A DNA stretch of 9,049 nucleotides, taken from assembly GCA_025997955.1 (NCBI GenBank), contig BNVH01000105.1:1-9049 (forward strand), in the 5' to 3' direction. Source of the DNA: Synergistales bacterium. Lineage in GTDB: Bacteria; Synergistota; Synergistia; Synergistales; Aminobacteriaceae. The translations under genes were made by a program, and so were the position numbers. The notes under the pieces were generated by a model. It ran no database searches, was not told where the DNA came from, and saw only the letters and a list, made by a program, of their open reading frames with translations. This document shows, piece after piece, positions 1-6,659 of the stretch; position 1 is the stretch's first letter, and every line of letters starts with the position of its first letter.

Positions 1-127
1 TGCCCTTCTTCGTATAGAATTCCTCAACTACGGAAACATACATCACTTTCCCCTCCTTATCAAGTTGTTCCAGATGATCTTTATGTTTGATTCTCAGCTG
101 TTCGTCTTTCAGATTCATAATCCGCTC
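1..127. repeat. 127-base direct repeat, left copy (pairs with 8921-9047)
   Basis: Bases 1-127 match 8921-9047 without a mismatch and in the same orientation. Identity stops at 128 (a) versus 9048 (c). Within the Rpn reading frame this changes the leucine codon CTT (130-128) to NTG, which would also be leucine if N is C or T. Both copies cover the same part of the Rpn coding sequence. Confidence 0.95.
41..58 (-). promoter_or_regulatory. Intragenic Shine-Dalgarno and start in Rpn fragment (left copy)
   Basis: On the minus strand AAGGAGG (58-52) is followed after 5 nt by GTG (46-44) and after 8 nt by ATG (43-41). Both codons are in the Rpn frame (KEGKVMYVSV). The same element is present at 8978-8961. 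It is the best ribosome binding site in the Rpn sequence and could start a small C-terminal protein, although the K-E-G codons could also match by chance. Confidence 0.45.
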
Positions 128-202
128 AAGAAAATTCACAAGTACCGCTGGCTCTCTTCGGTAATGAGCGTAAATGGCTTCAACCGCGTACTCTCCTTTG
201 TC

Positions 203-1190
203 TCAACTTTTTTTAAGGGAATCTGCGTAAAGATCCTCGTAATCTTTCATAATTTTATGAACGAAATCAACTTTATCCGCCTTACAAGCAAGAATATCGA
301 AATAATAATCATGGTTGTAATATGTTGTGGTTTCGTCAAGTATCACAGCTAACAGATACTCGTGAAATTGCTTCAAACGCAAAACGTCCAATGTAAAAAG
401 CATGTGGCCCACATTGTCAAAAACCACAAACAGAACATATCCCATTTCCTCAAGATAACTAAGCATTGAACTGTAAGCATTATGTTGTTCATTGTTTTCA
501 AGAAAGTGTTCCCAATAAAGAAGCGGGGACACTGTTTGCAACATATCCCCCATCGACATAATACAGTCGTAATCAAAGCCATCTGTATCCACTTTTATAA
601 GTTGTAGTTGTTGCAGAGTTAATCCATACTTGCTAATCAACTCAGGCAATGTAGCAGATAGAACCTCCCCCCCCCGAAGAAACTTTTTGCACCACGGGCA
701 TAAGGACAGTCTTTGCGGTCCCCGCACTTTTAACTGTGGTTTTTGATTCCTTAGACGTTGCGCAAAAAGCATTTTCAATAAATATTCTTTGGGCATAGTG
801 AAATGAATCTAAAACCTCAATATTTTTCTTCATCAAGGCAAAATAATCTCTATCTGGCTCAATACATACAAAAGTAGATGTACTCTCAGGATTCATTTTA
901 TCAAGCATCGCCAACAAGGTATCGCCCACATTAGCGCCTATATCAAAAATAACACCGTCGCAGAGATAAGATGCCAAAAAAGGAAGAAATCTATCGTACA
1001 TTTTGTATCTCTCTTGTATGCGAGGCAAAGCGTGGTCTCTATTTAGCTTTACGTTAAACCTCCCAATAGAATACGTTTGATATTTTCCAATGAGTAATTT
1101 TTTGACAAAACGAAATGCTCCTCTTGTAATTATCAAGATAAACGGCGGAATAAGTGATTTAACGATAGACTTACATGAAATATTCGACAC
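203..1190 (-). CDS. FkbM-family methyltransferase, phase-variable, out of frame here (poly-G 9)
   Basis: This is a probable SAM-dependent O-methyltransferase of the FkbM family, acting on a sugar or glycan. The 5' half shows the SAM-binding motif FDIGANVGD (about residues 82-90) and the acidic CIEPDRDYF motif (109-117). The 3' half, in another frame, carries the family motif KVDTDGFDYDCI. The frame breaks at nine G (675-667): the upstream frame runs on to SSGGGGSICYIA and stops at 642. A tract of 8 or 11 G joins VSSGG to EVLSATLPEL and gives about 331 residues (8 G). I prefer the GTG at 1190, 8 nt after GGAG, over the GTG at 1199, which sits on the Shine-Dalgarno. The homologous GTG start of the 2413-3264 gene supports this. 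It lies 53 bases after the radical SAM gene and is the last gene before the Rpn fragment. It is likely an ON/OFF contingency gene; a homopolymer miscall is the alternative. Confidence 0.85.
667..675. repeat. Poly-G contingency tract (9 G on the coding strand) in the FkbM gene
   Basis: Nine consecutive C on the plus strand read as nine G in the gene. They sit exactly where the two FkbM half-frames must join. N = 2 modulo 3 (8 or 11) gives the full-length frame, so the 9 G seen is an OFF length that yields a truncated product of about 182 residues. Confidence 0.9.
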
Positions 1191-1197
1191 TAAAAAC
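1141..1197. repeat. Shared 5'-end module of the FkbM gene (pairs with 3215-3271)
   Basis: This ungapped stretch matches 3215-3271 at 47 of 57 bases by eye, including a perfect 21-base run (1164-1184 versus 3238-3258). It encodes the N-terminus SNISCKSI(V/I)KS..PPF in two methyltransferases of different families. A PPF/PPI-type N-terminus is common among glycan-cluster enzymes, but the nucleotide match suggests local duplication or gene conversion. Confidence 0.8.
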
Positions 1198-1208
1198 ACT
1201 CCCCCTGC

Positions 1209-1229
1209 TTTTTAATTCTCAATTAAAAA
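1209..1229. repeat. Perfect AT-only inverted repeat before the FkbM gene
   Basis: TTTTTAATT and AATTAAAAA form a perfect 9-bp stem with a 3-nt loop. It lies between the radical SAM stop (1244) and the Shine-Dalgarno of the FkbM gene. With no GC pairs and no typical GC stem plus T-run, it is a poor intrinsic terminator. It could be a weak mRNA hairpin next to the ribosome binding site. Confidence 0.5.
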
Positions 1230-1243
1230 TATACCGCTTGATA

Positions 1244-2337
1244 TCAAGGCGCAAAATTGTAATTATAATACACACCATTAGACGGCTTGTAGTTGGCCAT
1301 ATTTGCCCGAAAACACTTGTTCGCAGACGTGTATAGCGCACAAATTCTACACATATCCGGAGCATTGCCTTCAGAAAAACCGCGTCTAAAACGTTGCGCA
1401 TCTTCAGACTGCCATATTTCTTTGATTTTGGAAAAATGCATATTCCCTATTATATGTTTGTTTTTCCAATCTACGCAACCGCAACCAAGTACTCTCCCAT
1501 CAGGCGAAACGCTTAAGGTTGCCCATGCAGCGGCACAATCATCCATCATAGACTGCGCGCCACTCTCTAGCAGAATTGCGCCTTTCGGAAGATCTTCTTG
1601 AGAAATTAGCCCACCCCAAGAAAAAAAGGAATCTCTCACTTCTCTTACAATGAATTTTTTACTTAAATTAGCAAATTCGCGACTATTTTCTAATTTCAAT
1701 CTGTCGCTTATCCTGAAATACAAATGAATAGTGGGTGGTTGTTTGTATTTTTGTATCATCAAATGAATACGGTCTAACTGCTTGTTCACTATATCGAAAA
1801 CATCCACACCAAACATGGATCTATAGTCATCTTTAGTGGGCCCTCCAAACGAAATTTGCAATAGTGAAAATTGGCGCAAAAAATATTCCAATTCATCATC
1901 GCTCAACTTTGCGGCCCCTAATAAATTAGTGGTTGCGTAAAGATAGAATTTATCTCTGTAATTTTCAATCGTTTGCAGACGAGAAAACAACAACGGATCA
2001 GAAAAGATATCCGCTTGCATGGAACAAAGGGCTATCGCCCCCCCCCTAACTCATAGTAATCGGCACAGATGTTATTAAATAACTCCATGTCCATCACAAT
2101 TCGCTCTCTTCGATGTTTTGAATTTGGGCAAAAGACACAACGCAATACGCATTGATTTACTGTATCAATATTAATATCCAACGGCCTATCAAGAACCAAA
2201 GACCACATATTAGATAGCGATTTCTTTGAATTTATATTAGCCCAAAAAAGATTTATTAAAACTTTCTTGTAATACCTTATTTTACGTATAATTTTCCCAA
2301 ATCGCATTATTATTCTCTCATAAGCAACACTAAACAT
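1244..2337 (-). CDS. Radical SAM/SPASM protein, phase-variable, out of frame here (poly-G 9)
   Basis: This is a radical S-adenosylmethionine enzyme of unknown substrate, presumably acting in glycan modification. The 5' part (2337-2032) has the cluster-binding CVLRCVFC motif (C63, C67, C70), then reaches YYELGGGR and stops. The 3' part (frame entered just before 2020) continues AIALCSMQADIFSDPLLF and ends in a SPASM-like cysteine region (C268, C286, C288, C330, C333, C342), with SVSPDGRVLGCGC and CRICALY. With 7 or 10 G the two join as ELGGGAIAL; the 10-G product would be about 364 residues. The start ATG at 2337 has GGAGGG 7 nt upstream. The G run encodes the Gly-rich strand-2 motif that usually contacts SAM. 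The downstream half alone lacks the CxxxCxxC motif, so reinitiation at the ATG at 2020 should not give an active enzyme. It lies between two methyltransferase genes in the same operon. Confidence 0.88.
2038..2046. repeat. Poly-G contingency tract (9 G on the coding strand) in the radical SAM gene
   Basis: Nine C on the plus strand read as TTA-G9-CGATAG in the gene. In the observed state this gives L-G-G-G-R-stop. N = 1 modulo 3 (7 or 10) gives the ON frame. The tract encodes the glycines of the SAM-binding GGx motif, so the slippage site and a catalytic-core motif are the same bases. Confidence 0.9.
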
Positions 2338-2412
2338 TTATTAACCCTCCACCAAACAATTTTTTTGCCGGATGTCCACTAATATGCATGTTGTATTACA
2401 GCATTTTTTCTC

Positions 2413-3264
2413 TTAGCCCGCAAGGTGGTTTTTAGAGGTGACCCTTTTAAGGATGCATCCTTTAAATCGCGAATCGTTCACAAGTTCAGAAACAAACCAA
2501 TCCACCACTCTATAAGCTGAACCTATAGCCTGTAAAAACCTATCTTCACTTAAAAAGCGATATGGATAACTGGCCACATAAATCGCCTTGGGGACGTGTT
2601 GAATTGTGATTTTGTCTTGATTGTCAATGCTGAAAGGTGTTCTGTCGACCAATATATAATCAAAACGATACTTTTCAAGAGATTGCAGAAGGTCGTAAGG
2701 GGACTCTAAATACTGCAATACACCGCAAAACAGGATGCCGTCAATCTTATTTGTTTTTAAGACATCATCAATCGAATTGAAAAAATGCATCTCGCAAGAT
2801 TCAAAATTTTCTTGCCCGCAAGATACAAAATGTGGCTGTTCAACAATATTCCAAGAAACCTCTTTTAAGGTATCCAAAAAAAATTTGTTTTGCCTATATG
2901 TTGAACCCAACGAACCTCCAAAATCGACAATACGCAAAACTCCTCCATGCATAGCTGCGCCCCACATCAATCCAGCTAAAAGAGGCCATGAATATTCAAT
3001 ATGATCGAAAAGCACAGAATCGCGTTCGTAAACCGCTCCCGCTCCCCCCACTAACGCTAAAGTAGCTTTTAAAACTTTTTCTAAAATTGATGGGTCATCA
3101 TATCCTGTTGAAAGACGTGACGCTTCTTCCCACGTTGCATATTCTCCAACGAATCGTGCGCTTTGAGGAATTATCCTCAAACAGATCGATATATATCTGG
3201 CAAGTGCCCAAACAAACGGCGGAGTGATTGATTTGATGATAGACTTACATGAAATATTAGACAC
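2413..3264 (-). CDS. TIGR04325-type methyltransferase
   Basis: This is a putative SAM-dependent methyltransferase of the TIGR04325 (LIC12133-like) family found in surface polysaccharide loci. Visible family features are an N-terminal TPPF segment, TWEEASRLSTGYDDPSIL (about residues 44-61), VYERDSVLFD (78-87) and the SAM-fold motif RIVDFGGSLGSTY (111-123). The frame is intact, about 283 residues. The start is chosen as GTG at 3264: AGGAGG is 9 nt upstream of it, whereas the ATG at 3273 touches the Shine-Dalgarno. The Shine-Dalgarno overlaps the TAG stop of the preceding gene (3278), which suggests translational coupling. A short run of six G (3049-3044, in LVGGAGA) is the only homopolymer in it of possible interest. 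The glycan position it methylates cannot be read from sequence. Confidence 0.85.
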   Translation of the reverse strand: MSNISCKSIIKSITPPFVWALARYISICLRIIPQSARFVGEYATWEEASRLSTGYDDPSILEKVLKATLALVGGAGAVYERDSVLFDHIEYSWPLLAGLMWGAAMHGGVLRIVDFGGSLGSTYRQNKFFLDTLKEVSWNIVEQPHFVSCGQENFESCEMHFFNSIDDVLKTNKIDGILFCGVLQYLESPYDLLQSLEKYRFDYILVDRTPFSIDNQDKITIQHVPKAIYVASYPYRFLSEDRFLQAIGSAYRVVDWFVSELVNDSRFKGCILKRVTSKNHLAG

Positions 3265-3271
3265 CGATGAC
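3215..3271. repeat. Shared 5'-end module of the TIGR04325 gene (pairs with 1141-1197)
   Basis: Partner of the module in the FkbM gene. Both genes also share the arrangement of Shine-Dalgarno 8-9 nt before GTG-TC-x-AAT-ATT-TCA. This supports the GTG starts in both and a common origin of the two 5' ends. Confidence 0.8.
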
Positions 3272-3277
3272 ATCCTC

Positions 3278-4669
3278 CTAATTTCGTTTCATAACAAACA
3301 ACTTTCGTTCCGACTCCGGAACTGGAATACAGTCTTCTATGACAAAATATCTCGAAAAAGCTTCTCTGAAACCGGCTTCATTATAACTCGGAAAAACATC
3401 TTTGCGTGAGGTCAAAAGACGTCGCGTCTGAGAGTCTTCTTTTGGGACAAATTCGATGAGTAAATTTTCCCCCAAAGAGGCGAACATCTCCGCTATCATA
3501 GGCAAGGGTACGTTATTGGATATAGCCAAGTGATGCACAAGAGCCAACGCCAAAACCAAATTTGCACCGCAACGTTCGAAAAATGAGCTTCGCTCAGAGC
3601 AAGCCCAGCCCAAAGACGGGGATGGATTCGTGAGGTCGATAATCATTGGAATGATGTTTAGCTTTTTTTGCCCAGATTCATCCCTCAGATAGCGATAATG
3701 TTTTTCTACGGCCAAGGGATCAATGTCGGGTGCGATTACTAATTGCGCGGTTTCAGATGCTATTCGGCTAAAATGCCCATTGTTCGCACCGACATCCAGC
3801 ACGGTAGCAAGCTTTTTCTCGTTCAGAATTCTCCTCAGGAGATTTTCCTTGGCTTTGAAAGCTTCGGTTGAGTAGTTTGTGTCAGAGTAATAATCTCCCC
3901 ACTCGGTAGAAAAATGCGACAACGAAATGGCATTCACAGCGCTCAGAAGGCCGTCTGTAATGTCCAATAGAGACTTGTCCGAGACACGCGCGTTTGTGTC
4001 TTTTTTCTTTCCTTCGGCAATCGCTCGCGTATCCCCAAAACGGCCTTGCATCCAAGAGTGCATATGTATATGTAAAAGCGTACTGACAGAAAGCCAAGTC
4101 CCCCTAGGTAGAGCGGCGCTCGTAAAATCCAATGGTATTCCGTCGATAAAATCACGCGTCAAAAACCCATAGCGCAAATCTCTCTTTGCCATTAATAGAA
4201 GAGGAGCCAAAAAATGTCTACAAAATTGCCCGTAAGCAACCCATGGAGAATCATCAAGACGGCGCTCAAATGAAAGTATATCTATAAAAATCGGTTTCCC
4301 ATGCGTGAATTGCACATTAAAAGCGGAGGCGTCTTTTAATATCATCCCATGCGCCAAAGCGTCGCGATTTATTTGAAGCGTCAGTAACGCCGCGTCTTTG
4401 AGCTGACTGAAGCTCCACTCGTATGGATAAGTGACGACCGGAATGCGCTCGACCGATAACGTCTTCCACGCGCCGCTTACCATGTGATCTTTCGACTCCT
4501 CAAAATCAATCAAAAGTCCTTTTTCGCGCAAAGATAAAAACAAGTTTTGCTCTGTAGCGTAATTATAGTCCGGGGCGTAAGATTTCTGTACGCTTCGTAT
4601 TATATTCCCATCATCCAAGCTATAAACGCGCCCAGACGGGTCACGGAAAGATGCGGCTAAAGTTTTCAT
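3278..4669 (-). CDS. Two-domain class I SAM-dependent methyltransferase
   Basis: The protein has 463 residues. The C-terminal half is a class I methyltransferase with motif I LDVGANNGHF (291-300) and an acidic strand-2 motif APDIDPLAVE (313-322). It is followed by ALVHHLAI, as in methyltransferases that act on nodulation-type or polysaccharide substrates. The N-terminal 200 residues are unusual: MILKDASAFNVQF (109-121) and PIFIDILSFE (126-135) resemble the catalytic and metal loops of kinase-fold small-molecule kinases, with the usual HxD replaced by LKD. Whether that domain is active is not known. The ATG at 4669 overlaps the sulfatase stop as ATGA, so the genes are coupled. The frame is intact with no long homopolymer, so it probably belongs to the constant part of the pathway. 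Confidence 0.82.
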   Translation of the reverse strand: MKTLAASFRDPSGRVYSLDDGNIIRSVQKSYAPDYNYATEQNLFLSLREKGLLIDFEESKDHMVSGAWKTLSVERIPVVTYPYEWSFSQLKDAALLTLQINRDALAHGMILKDASAFNVQFTHGKPIFIDILSFERRLDDSPWVAYGQFCRHFLAPLLLMAKRDLRYGFLTRDFIDGIPLDFTSAALPRGTWLSVSTLLHIHMHSWMQGRFGDTRAIAEGKKKDTNARVSDKSLLDITDGLLSAVNAISLSHFSTEWGDYYSDTNYSTEAFKAKENLLRRILNEKKLATVLDVGANNGHFSRIASETAQLVIAPDIDPLAVEKHYRYLRDESGQKKLNIIPMIIDLTNPSPSLGWACSERSSFFERCGANLVLALALVHHLAISNNVPLPMIAEMFASLGENLLIEFVPKEDSQTRRLLTSRKDVFPSYNEAGFREAFSRYFVIEDCIPVPESERKLFVMKRN

Positions 4670-6285
4670 CTCATTCTCACCCAGCGTTTCAGCGGACGCC
4701 CTTCGTGCACGGCTAACCAGCCGTCTACTTGAGAGATATTAGGTACGCAATAATCCAAAATCGAAAGATCTTCCAAAAGCGCCGCAAAGATATGGCGGAA
4801 GAGATTTGCGTGGCTCAAAACGCGCCCGTTCGTGAAATTGGGTACGGGCCAACGCACGGCGCAGAGAGTGGAGAAAACGTCATCAGCTATATCCGTCTCG
4901 GTAAGCCCCTGACTTTGAAAAGCGCTTGCCGGGTTGCCTGGGTTGTCATGTTGCCACCTAATGTCATCAAGCGCGGTCGAGCCGCCAAGTACATTCAAGC
5001 CAACCGCGCCATATTTTTGCGCGCCATGATCGCCTATAAACACAATCAGCGCTTCAGGATCTTTTTCCACAATTCTTTGCACGGAATAAAGTATTGTATC
5101 TATACTATAGCGATATATGCGCGAATATGCCGCGTTCCAAAGTTTCTCCCAATCTTGACGTATCTGATATGTCACAAAGTCCATGTGTGCAGCTCCAGCA
5201 TAAATCAAACAAAATGAGGGGTTAGATGCGCTTCTTTTTTCGACATGCGCCAAAAGTTCAAGCGACATATTATGATTTATTTGCTCCAAGCTCTTTGTCT
5301 CAGCTATCAAAGCATCTATATCCTTATGAATCAAGGACGTCATCATATTGAATGTTTCGTTTGAGTTATAGAACTCAGACAGTACAACCATGCTGTCAAT
5401 TTTTGAATCAGCCCTATACCCTAAATAGTCGTTCATCAAAAATGCATTAATACTATAACCGTTATTTTTCAAAATCTCGTAGATGGGGTTATATGCTTGC
5501 CATGTCATGAGATTTCTTGCGTGATATTCAGCGTCCGATATAACAAAAGGATTTCCGGTAAAGAGGTTGAAAAAACTAAGAATGGTAGACGGCATGTTGG
5601 CATACGTGTTTGGATATATATCGAAATTCAACTCTCTCATCTTTTGACGTATTTTAACAGTATCGCCCTGATACAGACGCTCAAAAACCTCTAAACTATG
5701 CATGCTCTCAAGAAAGAAAAAATAGATATTGGGGTATTTATGAAAAACAGAGGAATCTGACAAGATAATTTTGCTATCACAAGTGACAACTCGCGCACAA
5801 CGCACCTCTCTTAATCGAATCCTAATAGCCAATAAACAAGCGCGACAAATAATCAGAACCAACATGAAAATGTTGCATGCAGCCCATGAAAAACAACGCA
5901 CAGCAAGATAAAAAAGGGTCGCTGTTAAAATGTACATAACCGCGAAATGAGACTTGTTTCTGAGAGAAATTGAAAGAGAATATTTGGAGTAGTGAATTAA
6001 TATGTATATAGAAAAAATCACGAAAACAACCGAGGCCACATCGAATCCTTCAATCGCATCTCCTGCAAAAATTACCCCTATTATCTGTGTTAAAACAAAG
6101 GCCAAGAGCGCATACAAAGCCCCTCTGATCCCGCCACCCAAAAACGACATCAAAATTTGACGTGGACTATGAGTCTTATGGTTAAAACGAAAAAAACGCA
6201 ATATGGAGAGGAATATAGATAAAAATACAGCAACAACCCCGCTATTTAAGCACGAGAGCAAGGCATTATAGGCCATCGCGGACAT
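4666..6285 (-). CDS. Membrane-anchored sulfatase-superfamily hydrolase/transferase (LTA synthase-like fold)
   Basis: About 539 residues. The N-terminal 155 residues hold four to five hydrophobic segments. An alkaline phosphatase/sulfatase-fold domain follows, beginning PNIYFFFLESMHS. The glutamate of LES (about 193) and the GDHG motif (418-421) are expected metal ligands. The threonine in NTYANMPSTILS (about 234) is in the nucleophile position used by LtaS and phosphoethanolamine transferases, so a phospho-substituent transferase facing the periplasm is as likely as a hydrolase. The frame opens at TTG 6297, but that codon abuts AAGG; the ATG at 6285, 12 nt after AAGG, is a more ordinary start. 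It follows the small YIDPG protein by 34 nt and overlaps the next gene by 4 nt (ATGA). The donor and acceptor cannot be told from sequence. Confidence 0.85.
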   Translation of the reverse strand: MSAMAYNALLSCLNSGVVAVFLSIFLSILRFFRFNHKTHSPRQILMSFLGGGIRGALYALLAFVLTQIIGVIFAGDAIEGFDVASVVFVIFSIYILIHYSKYSLSISLRNKSHFAVMYILTATLFYLAVRCFSWAACNIFMLVLIICRACLLAIRIRLREVRCARVVTCDSKIILSDSSVFHKYPNIYFFFLESMHSLEVFERLYQGDTVKIRQKMRELNFDIYPNTYANMPSTILSFFNLFTGNPFVISDAEYHARNLMTWQAYNPIYEILKNNGYSINAFLMNDYLGYRADSKIDSMVVLSEFYNSNETFNMMTSLIHKDIDALIAETKSLEQINHNMSLELLAHVEKRSASNPSFCLIYAGAAHMDFVTYQIRQDWEKLWNAAYSRIYRYSIDTILYSVQRIVEKDPEALIVFIGDHGAQKYGAVGLNVLGGSTALDDIRWQHDNPGNPASAFQSQGLTETDIADDVFSTLCAVRWPVPNFTNGRVLSHANLFRHIFAALLEDLSILDYCVPNISQVDGWLAVHEGRPLKRWVRMR

Positions 6286-6319
6286 TAAGACACACAACCT
6301 TTCCGGGCGTTATTCAAGG

Positions 6320-6535
6320 TTAAGACTTATCTTTACCAAAGAGTGAGTCAAAAAAAATCTTTATAGCTTTCGGTATAGCCACTATTCCCAAAACGACAGC
6401 TACGATAATTTGCATAAACGAACTCCCCCTGCCTGGGTCTATATAAGCAAAAGACGCGTCAGGAAAGAGCAACGTCAACAATAACGCCACTACAAGAAAC
6501 AAAAATATTTTTTGGCAGTTCGCGTATTTTTTCAA
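6320..6535 (-). CDS. Small YIDPG-type membrane protein next to the sulfatase-like enzyme
   Basis: The protein has 71 residues. It has a signal-peptide-like N-terminus (KKYANCQKIFLFLVV, hydrophobic to about residue 24, then ASFA-YIDPG), a second hydrophobic helix (about 42-58) and a basic tail. Short proteins with Y-I-D-P-G-x-G-S followed by one membrane helix are often found beside sulfatase-like or glycan-assembly genes; their function is not established. The start is TTG at 6535 with GAGAGG about 10 nt upstream. It is the first gene after the promoter at 6611-6583, leaving a leader of roughly 40 nt, and is followed by the sulfatase-like gene. I infer a role as an accessory membrane subunit. 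Confidence 0.75.
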   Translation of the reverse strand: MKKYANCQKIFLFLVVALLLTLLFPDASFAYIDPGRGSSFMQIIVAVVLGIVAIPKAIKIFFDSLFGKDKS

Positions 6536-6582
6536 ATCTAAAGAGCCTCTCTTTCTATCAAAACAATTTATATTTTTCCAAA

Positions 6583-6611
6583 ATTATAGACTGCTTATAG
6601 TTATAGGTCAA
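6583..6611 (-). promoter_or_regulatory. Sigma70-type promoter for the 6535-to-203 operon
   Basis: On the minus strand TTGACC (6611-6606) and TATAAT (6588-6583) are separated by exactly 17 nt, nearly the full consensus. It sits in the 124-base gap between the glycosyltransferase stop and the small membrane protein. The downstream genes can therefore be transcribed independently of the glycosyltransferase and the toxin-antitoxin-like genes. No operator or riboswitch structure is evident. Confidence 0.8.
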
Positions 6612-6659
6612 TGTAATTGCGTTGACATAGGTTCAGACGTTGTAACTATTGGTTACTAG

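Larger units (their letters stand above)
1..202 (-). pseudogene. Rpn-family nuclease/transposase, C-terminal fragment (left copy)
   Basis: Reading down from base 202 there is an open frame with no start codon of its own. It begins DKGEYAVEAIYAHYRREP and continues NFLERIMNLKDEQ to the window edge. Bases 1-127 are identical to 8921-9047, where the same peptide is the C-terminal part of an Rpn-type (PD-(D/E)XK, recombination-promoting nuclease/putative transposase) protein. The nuclease domain is missing: the frame abuts the TGA stop of the FkbM methyltransferase gene (205-203), and it is in the same frame as that gene. This looks like the debris of an Rpn gene at a recombination junction. The family call rests on the C-terminal architecture (charged helix, then GMEKG-type repeats and a helix-turn-helix-like tail in the right-hand copy), because no catalytic residues are in the window. 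An internal start with a strong Shine-Dalgarno lies at 58-41, so a short protein could still be made. Confidence 0.6.

Noticed and set aside
203..796. Separate 197-codon gene starting MPKEYLL
   Set aside because: The first 40 codons overlap the FkbM 5' half in the wrong frame and look like noise. Only the part after the G tract matches FkbM, so it is the 3' half of the split gene.
1244..2020. Independent gene starting at the ATG just after the G tract (2020)
   Set aside because: It lacks the CxxxCxxC cluster motif, which is in the upstream frame. The sequence before the ATG (AIALCS) continues the same domain, so it is the 3' part of one radical SAM gene.
4729..5217. 162-codon open frame on the plus strand
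   Set aside because: It lies antisense to the sulfatase-like catalytic domain, whose motifs (GDHG and the metal-binding region) are on the minus strand. Its product shows no family features.
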